NCBI GenBank assembly: GCA_946886065.1
Contig: CAMPHU010000093.1
Span: 1 to 16,505 of the forward strand
Source of the DNA: an uncultured Massilia sp.
Lineage (GTDB): Bacteria > Pseudomonadota > Gammaproteobacteria > Burkholderiales > Burkholderiaceae
Direction of reading: 5' to 3'
DNA: 16,505 nucleotides
Shown: positions 7,876 to 14,424 of the stretch, one piece after another
Layout of the letters: each line of letters starts with the position of its first letter
How positions within the stretch are numbered: position 1 is the stretch's first letter
Made by a program: the position numbers and the translations under genes
The notes under the pieces: model-generated
Databases searched by the model: none
The model's input: the letters and a program-made list of their open reading frames with translations, nothing else
Told to the model about the DNA's origin: nothing

Positions 7876-7906
7876 ACCGCCATGCCGGCTGTTCCGGCAT
7901 GGCGGT
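7876..7906 (+). other. 13-bp perfect hairpin between ileS and lspA, no U-tract
   Basis: Arms 7876-7888 and 7894-7906 form a perfect 13-bp stem with a CTGTT loop. It begins 17 nt after the ileS stop and ends 15 nt before the lspA ATG. No T-run follows, so it is probably not an intrinsic terminator. lspA has no good Shine-Dalgarno outside this structure, so the hairpin may affect lspA translation or segmental mRNA stability; both are inference. Confidence 0.75.
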
Positions 7907-7921
7907 TCTGACACTTCTACC

Positions 7922-8452
7922 ATGGCAACCAAAAAGAAACCCGTAGTCTCCGGCATCATGAAAGCCGCTCCCAAATCCGGCAGCGGCATGCTGCCCTGGC
8001 TGGGCCTCGCCCTGATCCTGGTCCTGCTCGACCAGGTGGTGAAAATCGCCGTCGAGCGCAGCTTCCACTACGGCGAGACAGTGCCGGTCACCGGCTTCTT
8101 CAACCTGATCAAGGTCTACAACCCGGGCGCGGCCTTCAGCTTCCTGGGCGACGCCGGCGGCTGGCAGCGCTACCTGTTCACCGGCATCGCGGTGGTCGCG
8201 GTCGGCTACATCCTGTATCTGCTCAAGCGCCATCCGGGCCAGCGCCTGTTCTGCTTCGCCCTGGCCCTGATCATGGGCGGCGCGATCGGCAACGTGATCG
8301 ACCGCCTGGCCTACGGCCACGTGATCGACTTCCTCGATTTCTACTGGAAGGGCCTGGGCCACTTCCCGGCCTTTAACATCGCCGACATCGGCATTTCCGT
8401 GGGCGCCTTCCTGTTCATCCTCGATGAGCTGCGCCGCGTGAACAAGTCCTGA
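7922..8452 (+). CDS. lspA: Lipoprotein signal peptidase (prolipoprotein signal peptidase II)
   Basis: LspA cleaves the signal peptide of diacylglyceryl-modified prolipoproteins at the inner membrane. The 176-residue protein has four predicted membrane helices: about 24-43 ([20 protein letters not shown]), around 78-100, around 103-122 and near 155-170. The aspartyl protease dyad is Asp136 in [10 protein letters not shown] and Asp155 in FNIADIGIS. The conserved [11 protein letters not shown] and GNVIDRL motifs are also present. The first ~20 residues are a basic, poorly conserved cytoplasmic extension. No clear Shine-Dalgarno precedes the ATG at 7922; Met13 and Met23 are possible alternative starts, the latter nearest the conserved core. 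A substrate for this enzyme, the lipoprotein at 10176, lies in the same gene run. Confidence 0.95.
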   Translation: MATKKKPVVSGIMKAAPKSGSGMLPWLGLALILVLLDQVVKIAVERSFHYGETVPVTGFFNLIKVYNPGAAFSFLGDAGGWQRYLFTGIAVVAVGYILYLLKRHPGQRLFCFALALIMGGAIGNVIDRLAYGHVIDFLDFYWKGLGHFPAFNIADIGISVGAFLFILDELRRVNKS

Positions 8453-8460
8453 TTCCTTCG

Positions 8461-8467
8461 AAGGAGG
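8461..8467 (+). promoter_or_regulatory. Shine-Dalgarno that sets the coaBC start
   Basis: AAGGAGG at 8461-8467 lies 7 nt before the ATG at 8475 but only 1 nt before the ATG at 8469, so 8475 is the better start. The site overlaps a 12-bp perfect palindrome (TCCTTCGAAGGA, 8454-8465), so part of it could pair with upstream sequence right after the lspA stop. Confidence 0.7.
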
Positions 8468-8474
8468 CATGAAC

Positions 8475-9695
8475 ATGGACCTGAAGGGCAAGAAGATCGT
8501 CCTCGGCCTGACCGGCGGCGTGGCCTGCTACAAATCGGCGGAACTGTGCCGCGCCCTGGTCAAGCGGGGCGCCAGCGTGCAGGTCGTGATGACCGAAGCA
8601 GCCCTGCACTTCATCGGCGCGGTGACCATGCAGGCCCTGTCCGGGCACACGGTCTACACCGACCAGTGGGACCCGCGCGTGGCCAACAACATGGCCCACA
8701 TCGACCTGACCCGCGGCGCCGATGCGGTGCTGATCTCGCCCTGCTCGGCCGATTTCATCCGCAAGCTGGCGCACGGCGCCTGCGACGACCTGCTGTCGAC
8801 CCTGTGCGTGGCGCGACCGCGCCACGTGCCGCTGCTGGTGGCGCCGGCGATGAACGTCGAGATGTGGGAAAACCCGGCCACCATGCGCAACGTGGCGCAG
8901 CTGCGCGAGGACGGCATCCACATCCTCGGCCCGGCCGCCGGTTCCCAGGCCTGCGGCGAGACCGGCTACGGGCGCATGCTCGAACCCGAGGAGCTGGTGG
9001 ACGAGCTGATCGCCTCCTTCCAGCACAAGGTGCTGCTTGGTCGCCGCGTCCTGATCACGGCCGGCCCGACTTTCGAACCGATCGATCCGGTGCGCGGCAT
9101 CACCAATCTCTCGTCCGGCAAGATGGGCTATGCGGTGGCGCGCGCGGCGCATGAAGCGGGCGCCGAGGTGACCCTGGTCTCCGGGCCGACTTCCCTGCCC
9201 ACGCCGCATGGCGTGCGCCGCATCGACGTGCTCACCGCCCAGCAGATGCACGACGCCGTCATGGCCGGCATCGAAGGGCAGCACGTCTTCATCGGCGTGG
9301 CCGCCGTGGCCGACTGGCGCGTGGCCAATGCCAGCGACCAGAAGCTCAAGAAGCAGGAAGGCGGCGGCGCGCCCCAGCTGGAATTCGTGCAGAACGCCGA
9401 CATCCTGGCTTCGGTGGCGTCCACCACCACCCTGTCCGGGTGGCCGTATTGCGTCGGCTTTGCGGCGGAATCGGAAAACCTGATGGAATTCGGCCCCGCC
9501 AAGCGCGAGCGCAAAGGCATTCCGCTTCTCGTAGGTAATATTGGCCCCCAGACCTTCGGCCAGGACGACAACACCATCATCCTGTTCGACGAGAGCGGCC
9601 ACACCGTGCTGCCGCGCGCCGACAAGCTCACGCTCGCGCGCCAGCTCGTGTCCGAGATCGCCAAGCGGCTCGAACGGCGCTCCCTCCTGACCTAA
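8475..9695 (+). CDS. coaBC: Bifunctional phosphopantothenoylcysteine decarboxylase / phosphopantothenate-cysteine ligase
   Basis: CoaBC performs two successive steps of coenzyme A synthesis: joining cysteine to 4'-phosphopantothenate (CoaB) and decarboxylating the product with FMN (CoaC). The CoaC half (about 1-185) begins KKIVLGLTGGVACYKSAEL, has catalytic His75 (MAHIDLTRGAD), the PAMNVEMW clamp with Asn127, and the flap Cys160 in GSQACGETGYGRM. The CoaB half starts near RRVLITAGPTFEPIDPVRGITN, followed by SSGKMGYAVARAA and the nucleotide-binding VGFAAESENL. With the chosen start the protein has 406 residues, the usual length. An ATG 6 nt upstream (8469) is too close to the Shine-Dalgarno. 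It needs FMN made by RibF, encoded earlier in the same run. dut follows after 12 nt. Confidence 0.96.
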   Translation: MDLKGKKIVLGLTGGVACYKSAELCRALVKRGASVQVVMTEAALHFIGAVTMQALSGHTVYTDQWDPRVANNMAHIDLTRGADAVLISPCSADFIRKLAHGACDDLLSTLCVARPRHVPLLVAPAMNVEMWENPATMRNVAQLREDGIHILGPAAGSQACGETGYGRMLEPEELVDELIASFQHKVLLGRRVLITAGPTFEPIDPVRGITNLSSGKMGYAVARAAHEAGAEVTLVSGPTSLPTPHGVRRIDVLTAQQMHDAVMAGIEGQHVFIGVAAVADWRVANASDQKLKKQEGGGAPQLEFVQNADILASVASTTTLSGWPYCVGFAAESENLMEFGPAKRERKGIPLLVGNIGPQTFGQDDNTIILFDESGHTVLPRADKLTLARQLVSEIAKRLERRSLLT

Positions 9696-9707
9696 GCACA
9701 AGAACAC

Positions 9708-10157
9708 ATGAAGAACATCGACCTCAAGATCCTCGATCCGCGCATGAAGGACTTCCTGCCGGCCTACGGCACCCCGGGCAGCGCCGGCCTGGACCTGCGC
9801 GCCTGCGTGGACGCGCCCCTCACCATCGAGCCGGGACAGACCGTGCTGGTGCCCACCGGCCTGGCGATCCACATCGGCGATCCGGGCTATGCGGCCATGA
9901 TCCTGCCGCGTAGTGGGCTCGGCCATAAGAACGGCATCGTTCTCGGCAATCTGGTAGGCTTGATCGACTCCGATTACCAGGGCCAGTTGATGGTCTCCAC
10001 CTGGAACCGCGGCCAGGCCGTGTTTACGCTGCAGCCGATGGACCGGCTGGCGCAGCTCATCGTGGTGCCTGTGCTGCAGGTCGGCTTCAACGTGGTAGAG
10101 GAGTTCGCATCGAGCGAACGGGGCGCCGGAGGCTTCGGCAGCACCGGCAAACAATAA
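9708..10157 (+). CDS. dut: Deoxyuridine 5'-triphosphate nucleotidohydrolase (dUTPase)
   Basis: Dut hydrolyses dUTP to dUMP and pyrophosphate, keeping uracil out of DNA and feeding thymidylate synthesis. The 149-residue protein matches the trimeric dUTPase family with all five motifs in order: SAGLDLRA (motif 1), [10 protein letters not shown] (motif 2), [13 protein letters not shown] with the catalytic Asp (motif 3), [12 protein letters not shown] (motif 4) and the Gly-rich [11 protein letters not shown] tail (motif 5). The coaBC-dut order is widespread in Proteobacteria. Only 12 nt separate it from coaBC and there is no strong Shine-Dalgarno, so translation is probably coupled. Confidence 0.97.
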   Translation: MKNIDLKILDPRMKDFLPAYGTPGSAGLDLRACVDAPLTIEPGQTVLVPTGLAIHIGDPGYAAMILPRSGLGHKNGIVLGNLVGLIDSDYQGQLMVSTWNRGQAVFTLQPMDRLAQLIVVPVLQVGFNVVEEFASSERGAGGFGSTGKQ

Positions 10158-10175
10158 CAACATGTAAGGAGGACC

Positions 10176-11261
10176 ATGACCCGCATCCATCGCCTGCCTA
10201 CGACGGCGCTGGTGATCGCCACCGCCGCATTCCTGTCGGCCTGCTCCACGCCGGGGCCGACCGTGCCGGGCGCCCAGCCAGGCATCTTCGCCGGCGCGCA
10301 GCCGGCCAAGCCCGAGCTGACCCCGCAGATGGCCGCCGCGGCCGACACCCTCGACAAGATGGCCACCCTGCAGGACCGCCTGTACCGGGTCGCGGCTCCC
10401 CTCCTGATCGACAACGCGGAACTGTGCACCAAGCACGCCCGCAACCTGCTCGGCTTCACCGCCAAGAACCGCCACTCCTACCCCGGCTACTACAACGAGG
10501 CCGCGCACGTGGTGTTCGGCATGGGCGAGCGCCTGCAGGTCACCAACGTGCTGGCCGGCAGCGGCGCCGCCAAGGCCGGCCTGCGCCAGGGCGACGGCCT
10601 GGTGGCCGCCGGCGGCAAGCCGATGCCGGAAGGCCCGAATGCGCTGTCGCAGGCGGGCGCGGTGTTCGGCCCGATCATGGCCAGGCAGGCCACCCTGCCG
10701 CTGACCATCGAGCGCAACGGCAATACCAGGGACCTGAGCATCCCGGTGACGCGCGCCTGCGCCTTCGCCATCGAGCTGGGCAACGCGGACAACGTCAACG
10801 CCTATGCCGACGGCCAGCGCGTGATGGTCACGCGCGGCATGATGAACTTCACCCAGAACGACGACGAGCTGGCCTACGTGCTGGCGCGCACCATGGCGCA
10901 CAATATGCTGGGCCACGCGGCCACGCAGCGCAATGCGGCGACCATCGGCACCATCATCGACAACCTGATCCGCGTGACGCCGGACACCTCGATGCTGATC
11001 GGCAGCGCCGGCATCAAGGCCATGCCGGCGGAGAGCGATGCGGCGGCGGACCGGCTGGCCATGTACCTGCTGGCGCGCGCGGATTACCGGATCGAAGGCG
11101 TGTCCGGGTTCTGGAAGCGGCTGGCGGGGACGTATCCGGCGACGGTGCTGAACGGCTATACGGCCAACCATCCGGGCATGGCGGCGCGGATCGCGGCGGT
11201 GGAGCGGGCGCTGGCGGAGATCAGGTCGAAGAAGTCGGCGAACAAGCCGCTGGTGCCTTAA
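10176..11261 (+). CDS. PDZ-containing M48-like lipoprotein with degraded zinc motif
   Basis: The 361-residue protein begins with a lipoprotein signal peptide ending LSAC, so Cys23 should be acylated and the protein anchored to a membrane facing the periplasm. A PDZ-like domain covers about 112-190 (ERLQVTNVLAGSGAAKAGLRQGDGL). The C-terminal part follows the M48 metallopeptidase layout: DDELAYVLARTMAHNMLGHA aligns with the family pattern DELAYVLAHEMAHNILGH, but the zinc motif HExxH is replaced by Arg238-Thr239-Met-Ala-His242. Further on, ESDAAADRLAMYLLARADY matches the second M48 motif (ExxAD), with Asp288 in place of the zinc-ligand Glu. It therefore looks like a catalytically dead or altered M48 protein. 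TAAGGAGG at 10165-10172 supports the start, although the 3-nt spacing is short. It is last in the dut run, before a spacer with repeats. Confidence 0.75.
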   Translation: MTRIHRLPTTALVIATAAFLSACSTPGPTVPGAQPGIFAGAQPAKPELTPQMAAAADTLDKMATLQDRLYRVAAPLLIDNAELCTKHARNLLGFTAKNRHSYPGYYNEAAHVVFGMGERLQVTNVLAGSGAAKAGLRQGDGLVAAGGKPMPEGPNALSQAGAVFGPIMARQATLPLTIERNGNTRDLSIPVTRACAFAIELGNADNVNAYADGQRVMVTRGMMNFTQNDDELAYVLARTMAHNMLGHAATQRNAATIGTIIDNLIRVTPDTSMLIGSAGIKAMPAESDAAADRLAMYLLARADYRIEGVSGFWKRLAGTYPATVLNGYTANHPGMAARIAAVERALAEIRSKKSANKPLVP

Positions 11262-11285
11262 CACAGGTAACACAGCGGTTCCAAA

Positions 11286-11393
11286 CTTGGGTCCCCGCCT
11301 TCGCGGGGATGACGTTGGTAGGTGTGCGTTGAAGTCCGCATGAGCGATTTCGGACACGTACTGATGAACGTCATCCCCGCGGAGGTCGGGACC
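11286..11393. repeat. Inverted pair of REP-like palindromes
   Basis: The left copy (11286-11316) contains its own hairpin, TCCCCGC/GCGGGGA with loop CTTC, and ends GATGACGTT. The right copy (11367-11393) begins AACGTCATCCCCGCG and matches the reverse complement of the left copy apart from about three changes. They face each other across 50 nt. GC-rich palindromes with a GTCATCCCCGCG core are a common type of dispersed intergenic repeat in Proteobacteria, so this looks like a REP pair or small MITE. No transposase or RAYT gene is in the window. Confidence 0.75.
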
Positions 11394-11424
11394 TTGCCAT
11401 TGGCAAGATCCCGCCCAAGTTTTT
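11387..11424 (+). terminator. Hairpin with nearby T-run in the spacer before the XdhC gene
   Basis: CGGGA-C-CTTGCC (11387-11398) pairs with GGCAAG-A-TCCCG (11402-11413), an 11-bp stem with one C-A mismatch and an ATT loop. A run of five T's starts 6 nt after the stem (11420-11424). It overlaps the right REP-like copy. It could end transcription coming from the lipoprotein gene, but the gap before the T-run makes efficiency uncertain. The remaining spacer 11425-11521 shows only a weak TATCAT box at 11475-11480. Confidence 0.45.
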
Positions 11425-11521
11425 ATGCACGCCACATTACTATTCCCCCGCCAACGCAAACCGCCCATTTTTTGTATCATTCTCCATCAACCTTTTCACG
11501 CCGCACCCCGGCCGCGCGCCC

Positions 11522-12535
11522 ATGGACAGTATCGACCTTGAAGTGCTGAAGACTTCCGCCGCCTGGCTCGCCGCCGGCCGCCGCTGCCAGCTGGTCACGG
11601 TGATCAAGACCTGGGGCTCCAGCCCGCGCCCGATCGGCGCCACGCTCGGCATCTGCGAAGACGGCCAGGTGGTCGGCTCGGTCTCGGGCGGCTGCATCGA
11701 GGACGACCTGATCGGCAAGGCGCGCAGCAAGGGCATCGAGCTCACCCGCCCGCACATCGTCAGCTACGGCATCAGCGCCGACGAAGCCCACCGCTTCGGC
11801 CTGCCCTGCGGCGGCACCATCGAACTCGCCATCGAACCGCTGTCGCACGACAGCCGCATCGCCGAACTCCTCGAACGCCTCGGCCAGGGCGAACTGGTCG
11901 AGCGCAGCGTCGACCTCGACACCGGCGCAGTCACGCTGCACCGCGCGCAAGCCAGCGCCATCCAGCGTGTCGAGGACGGCGTGCTGCACACCATCCACGG
12001 CCCGCGCTGGCGCCTGTACATCATCGGCGCCGGTCCGCTGTCGCGCTTCCTGGCCCAGGTGGCGGCCGGCATGGACTACCGCGTCACCGTGTGCGATCCG
12101 CGCGAGGAATACCACGGCGGCTGGAACCTGCCCGGCGTGGAACTGGTCCACGTGATGCCCGACGACCTGGTCATCGACGCCAGGCTCGATGCGCGCAGCG
12201 CCGTCGTCGCGCTCACCCACGACCCGAAGCTGGACGACCTGGCCTTGATGGAAGCGCTCAAGTCCGAGGCTTTCTATGTGGGCGCCATCGGCTCGCGGCT
12301 GAACAACAGCAAGCGGCGCGAGCGCCTCAAGCTGTTCGACGTGAGCGACGAACAGCTGGCCAGGCTGCACGGCCCGATCGGTCTCTACATCGGCAGCAAG
12401 ACGCCGGCGGAGATCGCGATCTCGATCATGGCCGAACTGACCGCCGTCAAGAATGGCGTCCCCGCCGGGATGCTGGTGCCGCATGCGGCGGCCTTCGAGA
12501 CGGCCTCCACCCAGGCCTGCGCACGCGCCGCCTGA
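11522..12535 (+). CDS. XdhC/CoxI family protein (molybdoenzyme maturation factor-like)
   Basis: XdhC proteins bind molybdenum cofactor and help sulfurate and insert it into xanthine dehydrogenase-type enzymes. The 337-residue protein has both family domains: an N-terminal XdhC/CoxI domain with TWGSSPRPIGA (30-40) and GSVSGGCIEDDL (52-62), and a C-terminal Rossmann domain starting YIIGAGPLSRFLAQ (GAG at 169-171), followed by ALTHDPKLDDLAL and YVGAIGSRLNNSKRRERL. No xdhA, xdhB, cox or cofactor nucleotidyltransferase gene lies nearby, so the partner enzyme must be elsewhere. No Shine-Dalgarno is seen before the ATG, which lies soon after an AT-rich stretch, so a short or leaderless transcript is possible. 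It is separated from EamA by 82 nt with a hairpin. Confidence 0.85.
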   Translation: MDSIDLEVLKTSAAWLAAGRRCQLVTVIKTWGSSPRPIGATLGICEDGQVVGSVSGGCIEDDLIGKARSKGIELTRPHIVSYGISADEAHRFGLPCGGTIELAIEPLSHDSRIAELLERLGQGELVERSVDLDTGAVTLHRAQASAIQRVEDGVLHTIHGPRWRLYIIGAGPLSRFLAQVAAGMDYRVTVCDPREEYHGGWNLPGVELVHVMPDDLVIDARLDARSAVVALTHDPKLDDLALMEALKSEAFYVGAIGSRLNNSKRRERLKLFDVSDEQLARLHGPIGLYIGSKTPAEIAISIMAELTAVKNGVPAGMLVPHAAAFETASTQACARAA

Positions 12536-12553
12536 ATTCAACAGCAATAAACA

Positions 12554-12582
12554 GGTGGCGTGGCGCGGGTCGCGCCGCCACC
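12554..12582 (+). other. Hairpin between the XdhC gene and the EamA gene, no U-tract
   Basis: GGTGGC (12554-12559) pairs with GCCACC (12577-12582) and GGCGCG (12562-12567) with CGCGCC (12571-12576), leaving a 2-nt bulge and a GGT loop. It starts 19 nt after the XdhC stop. No T-run follows. It has the same layout as the hairpins after the first exbD, ribF and ileS. Confidence 0.6.
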
Positions 12583-12617
12583 ATCACCGATCTTCGCCCC
12601 GACCTTCGCACATCGCC

Positions 12618-13526
12618 ATGAACACTGCCAACATGCTGCGCCTGATAGCGCTGGCCGCCATCTGGGGCGGCTCCTTCCTCTTCATGCGCATCGCCGCGCC
12701 GGTCCTCGGCCCGGCCGTGCTGATCGAATACCGGGTCGCCTTCGCCGCCCTGTTCCTCGCCGGCGTCGCCTGGGTCCTGCGCAAGCGCAGCTCGACCGCG
12801 CCGCTCAATCTGCGCGCGCACTGGAAGCATTACCTGATCCTGGGCCTGTTCAATTCCGCCCTGCCCTTCGTGCTGTTCGCCTTCGCCGCGCGCACCCTGT
12901 CGGCCTCGGTGCTGTCGGTGCTGAACGCCACCGCGCCGATGTGGGGAGCGCTGGTGGCCTTCGTGTGGGCGCGCCAGCCGGTCAGCGGACGCGCGGCGCT
13001 GGGCCTGGTGCTGGGCACCATCGGCGTGGCGCTGCTGGTCGGCTTCGACCACGTGTCCGACCTGCCCGGCGCGGGCATCGCGGTGGGCGCGGCCCTGATC
13101 GCGGCGCTCAGCTACAGCGTGGCCAGCCAGTACGCGAAATCGGCCAAGGCCGTGCCGCCCTTCGCCAACGCCCACGGCTCGATGTGGGCCGCCGCGCTGC
13201 TGGTGCTGCCGGTGATTCCGCTCTTCCCCGCGCCCGGCGAACCGACGGTCGGCATCATGGCCGCCGTGCTCGCGCTCGGCGTCCTGTGCAGCGGCATCGC
13301 CTACATCATCTACTTCAAGCTGATCGAGGAAGTGGGCACCACCTCGGCCCTGACGGTGACCTTCCTGAACCCGGTGTTCGGCATCCTGTGGGGCGCGATC
13401 TTCCTGCATGAAGTGGTGGGCTGGCACACGCTGGCCGGATCGGCCATCGTCCTCCTGGGCACGGCGCTCGTGACCGGTTTCACCCCGTCCTTCCTGCGCG
13501 CACCGGCTGCCGCGCAAGGGAAATGA
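12618..13526 (+). CDS. EamA-type (drug/metabolite superfamily) transporter
   Basis: The 302-residue protein is an inner-membrane carrier of the DMT superfamily, whose members export metabolites or amino acids. Two EamA repeats are visible, each with about five membrane helices. The first opens RLIALAAIWGGSFLFMRI and includes FNSALPFVLFAFAARTLSAS; the second begins near GAGIAVGAALIAALSYSVAS and ends with FGILWGAIFLHEVVGW and SAIVLLGTALVTGF. The substrate cannot be told from sequence. I place the start at the ATG at 12618; the open frame extends upstream to 12453, but that part overlaps the end of the XdhC gene and encodes an Arg/Pro-rich, unlikely N-terminus. The stop overlaps the next gene's ATG by 4 nt (13523-13526). 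Confidence 0.9.
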   Translation: MNTANMLRLIALAAIWGGSFLFMRIAAPVLGPAVLIEYRVAFAALFLAGVAWVLRKRSSTAPLNLRAHWKHYLILGLFNSALPFVLFAFAARTLSASVLSVLNATAPMWGALVAFVWARQPVSGRAALGLVLGTIGVALLVGFDHVSDLPGAGIAVGAALIAALSYSVASQYAKSAKAVPPFANAHGSMWAAALLVLPVIPLFPAPGEPTVGIMAAVLALGVLCSGIAYIIYFKLIEEVGTTSALTVTFLNPVFGILWGAIFLHEVVGWHTLAGSAIVLLGTALVTGFTPSFLRAPAAAQGK

Positions 13527-14422
13527 TGGGCGAGCTGAGCATTCCCCTGCCCGCGGGCTACCGCGTGCGGGACGTGCTTGCCTTCCACAGCCGCGATGCC
13601 GAAGGCGTGGCCGAGCGGATCGCCGAACACGGCCTGCGCAAGGGCATCCTGCTGGGTGGCGTGCCGGTGCTGATCGAGATCGATTTCCATCGCGAGGAAA
13701 CGGAGAGCACGGCCCTGTGCCGCATCCTTCCCGACAGCGCGCTCACGGCGGCGCAGCAGCAGGCCGTGCAGGACGCCTTGCTCAACATGCTGGGCCTGCG
13801 CATCGACCCGGCCGCCTTCGCCGACTTCGCGCGCGCCGATCCGGTGCTCGGCCCGCTCCTGGCGCGCCAGCCCGGCCTGCGCATCGTGCAGTCGGCCACC
13901 GTGTTCGAAGCCCTGACCTGGGCCATCATCGGCCAGCAGATCAACCTGGGCTTCGCCATCGCCCTGCGCCGCACCCTGATCCAGCTTGCCGGCCGCCCGC
14001 ACTCGAGCGGCCTGTGGTGCTACCCGGAAGCCTCCGACGTCGCCCGCTTGCAGCTGGAAGACCTCACCAGCCGCAAGTTTTCGCGTGCGAAGGCCGAGAC
14101 CGTGCTGCGCCTGGCCCGGCTGGTCGACGAAGGCAAGCTGTCGCTGGCGCGCGAGCGCGATCCGATGGAGGTCAGCCGCGAGCTGCTGGCCGTCAAGGGC
14201 ATCGGCCCATGGACCGTCAACTACGCCTTGCTGCGCGGCTACGGCTACCCCGACTGCTCGCTGCACGGCGACGTGGCGGTGCGCACCGCCTTCCATCAAC
14301 TGATGGGCGGTGAAGCGCGGCCGGACATCGCCGAAGCCGAACGCCTGCTGGAGCGCTACAAGCCGCACCGGACCATGGCCGCCGCCTACCTCTGGGCCAG
14401 CCTCAGCGACCAGGCTGGCTGA
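13523..14422 (+). CDS. alkA: DNA-3-methyladenine glycosylase II (AlkA type)
   Basis: AlkA removes alkylated bases such as 3-methyladenine from DNA, starting base excision repair. The 299-residue protein has an AlkA N-terminal domain (about 1-85, with the pattern GVPVLIEIDF) and a helix-hairpin-helix glycosylase domain. Its core is TWAIIGQQINLGFAIALRR, the HhH element AVKGIGPWTVNYALLRG (GIGPWT at 226-231), and catalytic Asp250 in LHGDVAV. There is no fused Ada methyltransferase. The start overlaps the EamA stop as ATGA, so translation is probably coupled; ATG at 13526 is an alternative giving one residue less. The stop is 2 nt from the stop of the converging minus-strand gene. Linkage to an EamA carrier is not an obvious functional pairing. 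Confidence 0.9.
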   Translation: MMGELSIPLPAGYRVRDVLAFHSRDAEGVAERIAEHGLRKGILLGGVPVLIEIDFHREETESTALCRILPDSALTAAQQQAVQDALLNMLGLRIDPAAFADFARADPVLGPLLARQPGLRIVQSATVFEALTWAIIGQQINLGFAIALRRTLIQLAGRPHSSGLWCYPEASDVARLQLEDLTSRKFSRAKAETVLRLARLVDEGKLSLARERDPMEVSRELLAVKGIGPWTVNYALLRGYGYPDCSLHGDVAVRTAFHQLMGGEARPDIAEAERLLERYKPHRTMAAAYLWASLSDQAG

Positions 14423-14424
14423 AC

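Noticed and set aside
3876..7883. A 1335-codon open frame on the minus strand opposite ribF and ileS
   Set aside because: It is antisense to two full-length, motif-complete enzymes. Its translation is an Arg/Gly/Ala/Gln/Val-rich low-complexity string typical of the shadow frame of GC-rich genes, with no domain pattern.
8415..11480. A 1021-codon open frame on the minus strand opposite coaBC, dut and the lipoprotein gene
   Set aside because: Same reason: it mirrors three supported plus-strand genes, has biased His/Gly/Arg/Val composition and carries no recognisable motif.
12453..12617. Longer EamA start upstream of 12618
   Set aside because: It would overlap the end of the XdhC gene by 83 nt and give an Arg/Pro-rich N-terminus instead of the usual short tail before helix 1.
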